Assembly: GCF_000025725.1 (NCBI RefSeq)
Contig: NC_013943.1
Location: forward strand, 992,001-1,056,000
Direction: 5' to 3'
Length of the DNA: 64,000 bases
Source: Denitrovibrio acetiphilus DSM 12809
GTDB lineage: Bacteria > Chrysiogenota > Deferribacteres > Deferribacterales > Geovibrionaceae
Shown: piece after piece, positions 44,824-52,501 of the stretch
Layout of the letters: every line of letters starts with the position of its first letter
Numbering within the stretch: the first letter of the stretch is position 1
Position numbers and translations under genes: made by a program
Notes under the pieces: generated by a model
What the model saw: the letters and a program-made list of their open reading frames with translations, nothing else
The model's database searches: none
Told to the model about the DNA's origin: nothing

Positions 44824-45905
44824 CAGTTTGCAACCTTCAGGGACATACCTGTTTTTGTCTGAACCACCCTTTTAAATCCGCCTGTATCCTGTTTTATAAC
44901 ATGGTAAAGGTTTTGCCCGGTAAATACTTTTATTATCTCGCCTGCTTTCTCTTCGGCATCAAGCTCTTTGTAATAATCAGGATATGCGGTTTTGGCTATG
45001 AAAAAGGCATTGGCTAGCATCAGGTCAATATTTATGAAGTAATATGTATTTGCCGGAAGCTGATAAACCTGCCCGTTTTTAAAAGCTGAAAGTCTGCTGT
45101 AAAACCCTTGTTCTTTCTTTGCTTTTTCGGAGATTATTCCATAGCCGGCACTGTCGATAAATATCAGCTCAGGATTCATCAGGGCAAGGTATTCTTTCTG
45201 TAGAAAGATATGTCCTTTGCGCCCGATACTGTCCGCTGTATTTTCCACACCGGCGAGCCTGAAAGGAAGAAAATGCCCTTCTGTGCTGTCTATACCGTTT
45301 ACCCCTTTATATGATAACCCGCCAACATAGGCTCTGACCTTTTTGTCGGGGCGGTAGTCAAGCTCCGTCTGTAGTCCGGAGATGTAGCTAATCAGATATT
45401 CCGCACGCTTTTGCTTATTCAGTATCAATCCTGCAAGGTTCAGTGAGCGGAAAACCGTCTCAAACTCCACCCCCTGATATCCAAAGCTCAGTACTACCAC
45501 CGGCGTCTTCAGTTTGCGTTGAAGCATATCCGCTTCTGCCGGGTCAGATGTTATAGTAAAAACAACATCAGGCTTGAGTGATATTATAAGCTCATGACTG
45601 GGGCGTCCTTTCGCTCCGCCTTCGCTCACAATAGTTACATCTTTGAGTTTTTCTTTATTGTCATATACATAAGGTCGTTTTTCATAATCCTTTCTGTCTA
45701 TGGCTTCTATGCCTACGACTTTATCCTGAGCTCCCAGAAAAGATATGAAGCTCATGCTGCTTTTCAGTGGTACAATACGGTTTATAATCTTGTCTGGTAT
45801 TTGAACTTTTCTGTTTAGCAGGTCTGTGACGACAGCTCCGTATGCATCCTGAGAAAATAAAATACCCGTGACTGATACGGCGATGAACAGTATTAGCTTT
45901 CCCAT
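44823..45905 (-). CDS. Periplasmic metal-chelate-binding protein (FecB/BtuF type)
   Basis: A 360-residue class III solute-binding protein: signal peptide (cleavage near AYGA), then VVTDLLNRKVQIPDKINRIV-like start and the family sequence FISFLGAQDKVVGIE and ISLKPDVVFTIT. Ligand class is probably an iron, cobalt or nickel chelate or a corrinoid. Overlaps the methyltransferase gene by 13 bases. Confidence 0.88.
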   Translation of the reverse strand: MGKLILFIAVSVTGILFSQDAYGAVVTDLLNRKVQIPDKIINRIVPLKSSMSFISFLGAQDKVVGIEAIDRKDYEKRPYVYDNKEKLKDVTIVSEGGAKGRPSHELIISLKPDVVFTITSDPAEADMLQRKLKTPVVVLSFGYQGVEFETVFRSLNLAGLILNKQKRAEYLISYISGLQTELDYRPDKKVRAYVGGLSYKGVNGIDSTEGHFLPFRLAGVENTADSIGRKGHIFLQKEYLALMNPELIFIDSAGYGIISEKAKKEQGFYSRLSAFKNGQVYQLPANTYYFINIDLMLANAFFIAKTAYPDYYKELDAEEKAGEIIKVFTGQNLYHVIKQDTGGFKRVVQTKTGMSLKVAN

Positions 45906-46648
45906 ATAATCAACTCTCTGCGGAAGTATGTTTTGTTTGTTACGGTTTTGCCGTCAGAATGTTTAGCTATTATGTTTTTAATAATTGTGTCATCAGGCTT
46001 TATTCCCGCCTGTTTCAGAATACTTTCAAGTTCATCACGCATCACATCTTCTGAAAGCCTTTTTATGAAGTCATTTTCGATAACTTCAGATGAAAATGGG
46101 ATGTCCTGCTGTTTCAGCCAGCGTTTGACATCCGGTGTGTCGTTGAAAGGTTTTTTGCTGATATCATATATATTATACAGCTCGTCTGTTATAACTGAAT
46201 CCTTTCTCCCTGCCCAGCCGAGGTATATTACATATTGCCGGGCTATTTCGGTAACTGTTTTGTAGTCTTCGGGTGATCTCACAGCGGGTGTTGTGGAACA
46301 GAAAACTATGTCAAAGCTTTCCGGTTTTTTTATATAGCTTTCCCAGTCTGTCTGCTGGGTTGTAATGTTATTTACCCCTTCATTTGCGGAGTCTTCTGTC
46401 AATATGCGCAGCATTTCATCTGAGATGTCTATACCGTGGACATCTTTTGCTTTTTTGCCCAGTCCGATGGTAAATTTTCCGCTTCCACATCCCACATCAA
46501 GTATGCTCATTTTCGTAAGGTCTATGCCTTGCTTCTGTATCTTGTAAATTACCTCTGCCTCAAATGCGTCTGGATTGTCAGTGTATCTGGGATATGAGAG
46601 TGCTTTTTTGTTCCACATGTTTTTTGTTTTGTTTTCTAATATGTCCAT
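45893..46648 (-). CDS. Class I SAM-dependent methyltransferase within the uptake operon
   Basis: A 251-residue methyltransferase with motif I ILDVGCGSGKFTIGLG and the acidic post-I motif HGIDIS, in a methyltransferase-11/25 fold. No export signal, so it acts in the cytoplasm. It lies between receptor and binding-protein genes, overlapping each by 13 bases, which argues for a role tied to the imported ligand. It may modify the ligand, a corrinoid or a chelator. The substrate cannot be read from the sequence. Confidence 0.85.
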   Translation of the reverse strand: MDILENKTKNMWNKKALSYPRYTDNPDAFEAEVIYKIQKQGIDLTKMSILDVGCGSGKFTIGLGKKAKDVHGIDISDEMLRILTEDSANEGVNNITTQQTDWESYIKKPESFDIVFCSTTPAVRSPEDYKTVTEIARQYVIYLGWAGRKDSVITDELYNIYDISKKPFNDTPDVKRWLKQQDIPFSSEVIENDFIKRLSEDVMRDELESILKQAGIKPDDTIIKNIIAKHSDGKTVTNKTYFRRELIIWES

Positions 46649-48765
46649 TTCAGGCTTACTCCTCCATTCAGTCCGATTGCCGGATATCCGTATTGTTCCT
46701 CGTAGTCTTCATCAAATATGTTGTCCAGATAAAACTCTACTGTTGTATTTTTGGCAAATTCCCAGCTCAAACTTGTGCCGAGAAGATAATATGGGTCAAG
46801 TTCTCTTGTTTTACTGTAGTAGAAATATTCTCTTTCGCCCACATAGATAAGTTCCGTATCGAGGGTGAGTTTGTCGTTTATTTTCCATATAACTCCTGCT
46901 GTTCCTTTTATATCAGGAATATAGTCAACATTATCAGATGAATAGTCTGCATATTCAGCTGTTACAGGGTCTCCGCTCTTTTCAGAGTCCTGAAATGCAA
47001 CTCCTGCGTTGATAGATATTTTCGGGTTTATGTTATACCTGCCCTCTGCACTGACACCTTTGAAGACAGCATTGTCTATGTTATATGTTATACGTCCTTT
47101 GTTGGTTATAGGGTTTGATCCCATGAGAAGATAGTCGTCTATGTCATAGTAGAATGCAGACAGTTTAATATGTCCGGCATTATTGGCGAAGTTGTGTTTA
47201 TAAGCGATATCCACTGCATCGGCTTTTTCCGGGGAAAGTTCGCTGTTTTCAAGGAGAGGGACTGTCTGTGCATCAACGAAGTGATTCATTTCAGGAATAG
47301 TGGGTGTTCTGTAGCTCTGGTAAATATAGACTGACACTTTATCATTGTTAGTTAATGAATAAGTTATTCCGGCTTTTGGGGTTATACTTTCATCATCATA
47401 ATTAAGTCTTGTTCTCGTCCCCGCAACATCCTTGTGCTGAAGTGCGTCATACTGGTCGTATCTCGCCCCTATGTCAAATGTCAGCTTGTCTGTTATGTCC
47501 CATGAGTCGGAAAGAAATACAGCGTTTGTTCGGATACGGGGACCAGAGTCTGAGCTTGCTATACTGCCTGTCCATGGGGCAGGGGCGACATAGTCTACAT
47601 CAATCTCACCTGCTTTCATGTTTTTTTGCTCGGCTCCGATGTTAAGCTTATGTTTTTCAAAGTAAATTTCAGTCTTTCCTTTAAAACCATAACTGCGGTC
47701 AACTTCAACTGTTCTGTCCAGCACAAGGTCACCTTCGCTGACAGTTACGCCTGCAGCTGTTGTTGTTTTATCTGCGTAATTTTTGTCCATGCGGTCTTCT
47801 CTGTTCATGAAAGTTGACAGCTCAACAAAAGCTTTTGTCCCTATATACTGGGTGTATGAAGCAGTGTACATGTGTTTGATTTTATCATAGTGGGCTCCGT
47901 CACCAATGACACTCATTGCCTGACCTCCTGCGCCTCCGGCAAAAGTTTCGCCAAGGGACAGTGGCGCATTGCTGTTTATTTTGTCATGATATCCCGGATC
48001 GTCAGGGTCTGAAGAAACTCTGTTAGTTTTTATCATACCTCTGTAGGTTTTAGTGTAGTCATACCCAAGGATAAGTTCTCCATCCCATGGTGTATCAATA
48101 TAAAGCTTTGGTGCTATGTGTGTTGACCGGTAATCATTATTCCAGAGATATTCGTCAGCTTCCTGATAGCTGGCTCCGAGGCTCAGACCAACCGGACCAA
48201 ATTTTTGTGAGTAACTGCCTCGTATGTTATTGAAACTCTCATCTTCGTCCCACCAGCCCATTGTGCCGTATAAGCTTATTTTGGGTTTTGTTGCCGGACG
48301 GAATGTATAAGCATTAATAACGCCACCGATGGCATTGTTGCCGTATTCTGCGCTGCTGCCGCCCTTGATTACTTCGATTTTTTCAATGTTGTCCAGAGGA
48401 ATTGTGCTGAAGTCGATGTAATTACCGCCGTTTGTACCTGTGGAGTTCATGTTTCTGCCGTCCAGATTTAGCAGTATGCGTTGTCCGCTCTGTCCCCTTA
48501 TAGTGAGAACATCACCACTGTCTCCGATAAGAGTTTTTCTCTTTAGGCTTATTTCTGGATCATCCTCTAGAAAATCCGCAATATTGTTGCTTCTTTTTAC
48601 TTCATGAACCCTGACATTTGTACTTTGCATGTCTTTGTTTGATTCTGGTTCGCCTGTAACGGATATTGTGTCGAGATAGATTGTGTCCTGCATTAAATTT
48701 TCTGCTGAAACTGTGGTCGACATGGCAAAAAATATCATTGCCAATGCTATCAATGTTTTCTTCAT
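46636..48765 (-). CDS. TonB-dependent receptor of the FecBCDE-type operon
   Basis: A 709-residue outer-membrane receptor: signal peptide (VSA), a TonB-box region (DTIYLDTISVTGEPES), plug with LTIRGQSGQRILLNLDGRNM and IEKIEVIKGGSSAEYGNNAIGGVIN, then a 22-strand-type barrel ending in ...GVSLKWTY. It is the first gene of the operon. Closest in style to siderophore or vitamin B12 receptors. A weak Fur-like site lies about 105 bases upstream. Confidence 0.9.
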   Translation of the reverse strand: MKKTLIALAMIFFAMSTTVSAENLMQDTIYLDTISVTGEPESNKDMQSTNVRVHEVKRSNNIADFLEDDPEISLKRKTLIGDSGDVLTIRGQSGQRILLNLDGRNMNSTGTNGGNYIDFSTIPLDNIEKIEVIKGGSSAEYGNNAIGGVINAYTFRPATKPKISLYGTMGWWDEDESFNNIRGSYSQKFGPVGLSLGASYQEADEYLWNNDYRSTHIAPKLYIDTPWDGELILGYDYTKTYRGMIKTNRVSSDPDDPGYHDKINSNAPLSLGETFAGGAGGQAMSVIGDGAHYDKIKHMYTASYTQYIGTKAFVELSTFMNREDRMDKNYADKTTTAAGVTVSEGDLVLDRTVEVDRSYGFKGKTEIYFEKHKLNIGAEQKNMKAGEIDVDYVAPAPWTGSIASSDSGPRIRTNAVFLSDSWDITDKLTFDIGARYDQYDALQHKDVAGTRTRLNYDDESITPKAGITYSLTNNDKVSVYIYQSYRTPTIPEMNHFVDAQTVPLLENSELSPEKADAVDIAYKHNFANNAGHIKLSAFYYDIDDYLLMGSNPITNKGRITYNIDNAVFKGVSAEGRYNINPKISINAGVAFQDSEKSGDPVTAEYADYSSDNVDYIPDIKGTAGVIWKINDKLTLDTELIYVGEREYFYYSKTRELDPYYLLGTSLSWEFAKNTTVEFYLDNIFDEDYEEQYGYPAIGLNGGVSLKWTY

Positions 48766-48870
48766 TATGGACTCCTGTGTAACAGTTTATTTCTTAATCA
48801 TGGTCTTTTAATAAAGCGATATTGTGTTTTTGTATTAAACTAATGCTAATAATCTTGACAATATTTAGCA

Positions 48871-48889
48871 GTTAATGATAATGAGACTT
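48871..48889. promoter_or_regulatory. Weak Fur-box candidate in a divergent promoter region
   Basis: GTTAATGATAATGAGACTT matches the 19-bp consensus at 13 of 19 positions, with ten in a row (TAATGATAAT). It lies between the TonB receptor at 48765 and the Crp/Fnr gene at 48913, a plausible place, but the right half is poor. Confidence 0.4.
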
Positions 48890-48912
48890 AACATCAATAA
48901 TGGAGAAAAACA

Positions 48913-49569
48913 TTGACTAGTATTAAGAAAGATAAAAAAGTATTATTAGTGTCTGATTTTTTGAAACAGAGGTTTCAGTGCACTGATCCTGCTGTTGTTG
49001 GAATGATAAGCCAGTGCAGTTCTATTATGAAAATAAATAAAAAAGAGGTTATTTTTACTCAGGGAGAAGCTCAGAACAATACTTTTTATCTGGTAAGCGG
49101 GTTAACAAAACTTTATCGTATAAGTGAACAAGGGAAAGAGATAGTATTTAAATATGTATTTCCCGGAGAGAGTTTTGCCAACGGAATAATGGGAGGAGAC
49201 AGTCTTTTGTCTGCTGTTGCTCTGGAACATTCTGAATTACTTGTAATAGAGAAAAAAGCAGTTAAGCAGCTTGTTTTTGATAATAAAACCCTTCTGGAGA
49301 ATATGTTTCGTGCATGTAAGAAAGAGTTTGATTTTTATGTTTCTTACATTGAAAACCTTGCATTGACCGACACCAGAGACAGGCTGGAAAATTACTTAAG
49401 TGAATATACAAAAAAGAAATGTTCAAAATCATTCAGACTTCCAGTTCCCAGATGTGAGCTTGCGGTTTTGCTTGGCTCCACTCCAGAGAATTTATCAAGG
49501 ATATTCAGGCAGATGTCAGAAGAGGGGATGATCAGTATCAGGGGGAGGAATGTTACCGTAAATTTCTGA
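48913..49569 (+). CDS. Crp/Fnr-family transcriptional regulator
   Basis: A 218-residue regulator: N-terminal cyclic-nucleotide-type beta-barrel (IFTQGEAQNNTFYLVSGLTKLY, YVFPGESFANGIM) and C-terminal HTH (CELAVLLGSTPENLSRIFRQMSEEGMI). The cysteines do not form a clear Fnr 4Fe-4S pattern, so oxygen sensing of the Fnr type is not indicated. The start is a TTG at 48913 with GGAGA eight bases upstream. It is divergent from the TonB receptor and may regulate it. Confidence 0.85.
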   Translation: MTSIKKDKKVLLVSDFLKQRFQCTDPAVVGMISQCSSIMKINKKEVIFTQGEAQNNTFYLVSGLTKLYRISEQGKEIVFKYVFPGESFANGIMGGDSLLSAVALEHSELLVIEKKAVKQLVFDNKTLLENMFRACKKEFDFYVSYIENLALTDTRDRLENYLSEYTKKKCSKSFRLPVPRCELAVLLGSTPENLSRIFRQMSEEGMISIRGRNVTVNF

Positions 49570-49760
49570 TGGCTATATAAAGGGTATCTGCACAGATACC
49601 TGTACCTGACCTTTATCGTTGTTTACATTGATTTTGCCTTTGATGAGTTCTGTAATCAACTTACTGCAATATGTACCAAATCCTGAACCGCTGTTATTAT
49701 GTCCTTTTACCCCGCGTTCAAAAAAACTGTTATATACATGTTTGTCCAGGGTACCTTTAT

Positions 49761-50317
49761 GCAGTCGAAGACAGAACACCACGCATTTATGCGTGGATGA
49801 ATGAGCCTTTCGGCGGTATAATCCGCTATGCAAGTCACTAAATCAGCTCACAGTTTATATTGTTTGAAATACCATGTTGTTTGGGTATGTAAATACCGGC
49901 GAAAGATCCTAAAGCCTGGTGTTTGTTCTTATATCAGAAAAACTTTGCCAAGTATTTTAAGAAGTATGCCGGGAGTAGAGATAGAAACAATTGGCTTTGA
50001 TTTAGATCATTTGCACATGGTTATAATCATCCCACCTAAATATAGTATTGCTGAAGTTATGGGTAGACTCAAAAGCCAATTGGCTTCGAGGATGCGCAAA
50101 TTCTTTGGTTGGCTTGATAAGGTATATTGGAAAGAAAATGTTGTTTGGTCGCCGGGATACTTCGTTAGTAGTATAGGGTTAGACGAAGACGTAATTAGAA
50201 ATTACGTCGAGTTGCAAGGACAACAGGATTTAGGACAGCTCAAACTTGAGCTGTAAAAAAATCATGCGTTAAGCATGAGCGAAGCATAGAACCCCGGGTT
50301 TACCCGGGGGAATCTAT
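49761..50317 (+). mobile_element. IS200/IS605-family insertion sequence
   Basis: A 557-bp element carrying one Y1 transposase gene. Left end has a perfect hairpin (CCACGCAT-TT-ATGCGTGG, 49779-49796), right end CCCCGGG-TTTA-CCCGGGG (50292-50309) followed by GGAATCTAT. It is inserted 3' of TTTAT (49756-49760) with no target duplication, as expected for this family; the second element at 61971 also abuts TTTAT. It interrupts the histidine kinase gene. Confidence 0.88.
49828..50256 (+). CDS. tnpA: IS200-type Y1 transposase TnpA
   Basis: A 142-residue HUH single-strand transposase. The His-hydrophobic-His motif is HLHMV (after GFDLD) and the catalytic Tyr is in IRNYVELQ. Start of the family, SLYCLKYHVVWVCKYRRKIL, is intact. 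The length is typical, so the gene is likely active. Confidence 0.93.
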   Translation: MQVTKSAHSLYCLKYHVVWVCKYRRKILKPGVCSYIRKTLPSILRSMPGVEIETIGFDLDHLHMVIIIPPKYSIAEVMGRLKSQLASRMRKFFGWLDKVYWKENVVWSPGYFVSSIGLDEDVIRNYVELQGQQDLGQLKLEL

Positions 50318-50625
50318 TAGTAATTGTTATTTTTGTGTTTTCTTTGGTGTTCGTAATGGTTATGTCTACATTTGTCTGATCCGGTGCATATTTCAGTGCG
50401 TTGTTGATCAGATTTGAAAAAAGGAGATACAGCAATCCCTGATTATATTTGTCAGTGCGGCCGATATTTTTGTTATCAGCACATATAGTGACTTTAAGAT
50501 TTTTCTGTTTGCTGAGACCTGCATAACTTTTAACAGCTTCATGGATAGTGTCATATATGCTGAAATTTACAGCATTAGCGAAATCGTTAAGCTGTATCGT
50601 AAGCTTCCCCTTGAGGAGGACAGTT

Positions 50626-51420
50626 CTAAACTAGAGTTTTCTGTTTCTTCATCATATATTCTATCGGTGTCATATCGTCAAGAGCATCGTGTGGACGTTC
50701 CTCGTTGTACTCAATCATCCACCAGTAGGTAACTTCCCTTACCTCTGCTAAATTATCAAACAGATACAGGTCAAGAACCTCAGTACGATAAGTTCTGTTA
50801 AATCTCTCTATGTAGGCGTTCTGGTTCGGTTTGCCTGGCTGGATATACATAATCTTCATTCCAGCATCTTCAGCCCAAGACACGAACTCTGCCCCCAGAA
50901 ACTCTGGGCCATTATCGCATCTAAGTACTTCCGGTAATCCTCTCTCTAGGCTGATCTTCTCAAATACGCTGATAAGCCTTCTGCTTGTAAGAGAAGTATC
51001 TATCTCAATGTGCACTGCTTCCCTGTTGCAATCGTCTATGATATTAAACGTCCTGAATCTTTTTCCAGAATACAGGCTGTCACTTACAAAGTCTGCTGAC
51101 CAAACCTGATTAGGCAGTTCTGGCACAAACAGAGAATTATTCTCCCTTTTAGGCAGTCTTTTCTTTGCCCTGCGCTTCTGATTAAGCTTCATCTGGCAGT
51201 AAACCCTGTAGACTCGTTTATGATTCCAAGGATACTTCTTCCTAAGCACCTTAAAGAGCTTCCAGAAGCCCCAACGAGAGTGCTTCTTTACAAGTTCATT
51301 CAGCGCATTTATCACAAGAATATCGTCTGTATTAACAACAACAGGCTTATAATAGGCCGACCTTGAGAGACTTGCACAACGGCAGCTCTGTGAAACAGAA
51401 AGACTATGCTCATTTACCAA
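50626..51420 (-). CDS. IS3-family transposase OrfB (DDE integrase)
   Basis: A 264-residue rve-type integrase domain with DDE residues in VWSADFVSD, LRCDNGPEF and NAYIERFNRTYR. The frame stays open upstream of its ATG into orfA: at an A7 slippery run (51460-51466, read on the minus strand) a -1 shift gives ...IEKKALRPQERRDAV, joining OrfA to OrfB. The fused protein is the expected active transposase. Confidence 0.93.
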   Translation of the reverse strand: MVNEHSLSVSQSCRCASLSRSAYYKPVVVNTDDILVINALNELVKKHSRWGFWKLFKVLRKKYPWNHKRVYRVYCQMKLNQKRRAKKRLPKRENNSLFVPELPNQVWSADFVSDSLYSGKRFRTFNIIDDCNREAVHIEIDTSLTSRRLISVFEKISLERGLPEVLRCDNGPEFLGAEFVSWAEDAGMKIMYIQPGKPNQNAYIERFNRTYRTEVLDLYLFDNLAEVREVTYWWMIEYNEERPHDALDDMTPIEYMMKKQKTLV

Positions 51421-51452
51421 GAAAGTAACAGCATCACGTCTTTCCTGCGGCC

Positions 51453-51719
51453 TTAGAGCTTTTTTTCTATTAAGTCCTTCATTGCTTTATTTTCTAAAGC
51501 GAGGTCTGCATACATCTTTTTTAGCTGAGAAAGCTCCTGCTCCATATCTTTCATCTTTTTAAGATCAGATGCAGTCATGCCTCCGTATTTAGATTTCCAG
51601 TTGTAATATGTTGCGTCAGATATACCATGCTTACGGCAGATATCTTTTACCAGCATTCCGGCATCCGCTTCGTTAAGAATCGAGATGATCTGTGTTTCGG
51701 TGAATCGTGATTTCTTCAA
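51453..51719 (-). CDS. IS3-family transposase OrfA (HTH and leucine zipper)
   Basis: An 88-residue DNA-binding protein: KKSRFTETQIISILNEADAG start, HTH with CRKHGISDATYYNWKSKYGG, and a C-terminal coiled coil (MEQELSQLKKMYADLALEN). It is typical of the IS407 group. It ends in a stop just after the A7 slippery run that makes the OrfAB fusion. Confidence 0.93.
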   Translation of the reverse strand: MKKSRFTETQIISILNEADAGMLVKDICRKHGISDATYYNWKSKYGGMTASDLKKMKDMEQELSQLKKMYADLALENKAMKDLIEKKL

Positions 51720-52386
51720 AATGAGCCTCCTAGCTTTTATAGTTTGCCAGAAAAACTCTAAATTTGGAATGTCTACTCAATGGGGAAGCTTACGGTATGT
51801 TGTTTTTTATGTCACCATATATTGAGATGATCTTATCTATGACCATGACATTCTGCTCTGACAAAGAGAGAAGCTCCTGAAAGTCGTCAAGTTCGTTTCC
51901 TGAGAAACGCTCAAGAAGACAGTTGTTTATAAGTGATAGATGGTTAAGTGTGTTTCTTAGTTCGTGAGTGATGATGCTGTCAAGGTCGTTCATGAGTTTT
52001 GTGTTTAGTGAGGTGTTGTCAGTGTCTGTAAAGAGAACTACATGTTTATCTTTGCCGTCTATGACAGTTTTAAATTTAATTACAAAAAGCTGTTTTTTAA
52101 GTGCTTTGCATTCAAAAACGTGAATAATTTTGTCTTTGTTGGTCATGTCAAGTCTTACAGCACTGTTTGCACAGTCTGATGTGTCAAGGCATCCGATTAC
52201 TTCACGCAGCATTTTGTTTTGGTAATCTTTTGCTCCGGTGATATTCTGTAGTGAGTCGCTTATATCATAAAGGGTGTTATCATGAGGGTTCAGTACAGCG
52301 TAATGGATGGTGCTTTCGCTTCCAATAAGATCAAATAAGCTATTCAAAAGACCACCTCTCATGTTAAGTGTCCACGATTATAGCAT

Positions 52387-52407
52387 ATATATACAAAATG
52401 TATATAT
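52387..52407. promoter_or_regulatory. Perfect AT-rich palindrome upstream of the broken kinase gene
   Basis: ATATATACA, AAA, TGTATATAT: a 9-3-9 perfect inverted repeat 25 bases before the kinase ATG at 52362 and 95 bases past the chemoreceptor stop. It could be a repressor or activator operator; the regulator is unknown. Confidence 0.4.
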
Positions 52408-52501
52408 TAATTTTAACACATTGATAAGAGGGCTTGGCAGGGTTCTTTGCTGACAAATTATAATAGATAAGCAAGGGCACCGAGTTGATGCCCATTATTG
52501 C

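Larger units (their letters stand above)
50598..51794 (-). mobile_element. IS3-family insertion sequence (IS407-like orfA/orfB)
   Basis: A 1197-bp element. Its ends are imperfect inverted repeats beginning CGTAAGCTTCCCC (50598-50610 and, inverted, 51782-51794), with similarity continuing inward to AGAGTTTT-CTG. It is flanked by direct repeats GTAT at 50594-50597 and 51795-51798, a 4-bp target duplication. The kinase reading frame resumes exactly if the element and one GTAT are removed. Both orfs look intact. Confidence 0.9.
49573..52362 (-). pseudogene. Histidine kinase gene broken by two insertion sequences
   Basis: Three blocks of one gene. The 5' block (51799-52362) encodes a sensor part (PAS-like, LYDISDSLQNITGAKDYQNK) and the His box SIITHELRNTLNHLS. 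The middle block (50318-50597) encodes ...VNFSIYDTIHEAVKSYAGL and the N box LLFSNLINNALKYAPDQ. The 3' block (49573-49760) encodes FFERG and the G box SGSGFGTYCSKLITEL to the stop. Removing the 557-bp IS200 element and the 1197-bp IS3 element plus one copy of the 4-bp target duplication leaves 1032 bases, an unbroken 344-codon frame including stop. No other lesion was seen. Start may be TTG at 52347 after AGGTGG. Located downstream of the chemoreceptor gene. Confidence 0.88.

Noticed and set aside
50234-50253. ACAGCTCAA-AC-TTGAGCTGT palindrome at the end of the IS200 transposase gene as a terminator
   Set aside because: It is followed by A residues on the plus strand, not T, so it does not fit an intrinsic terminator in the direction of the gene.
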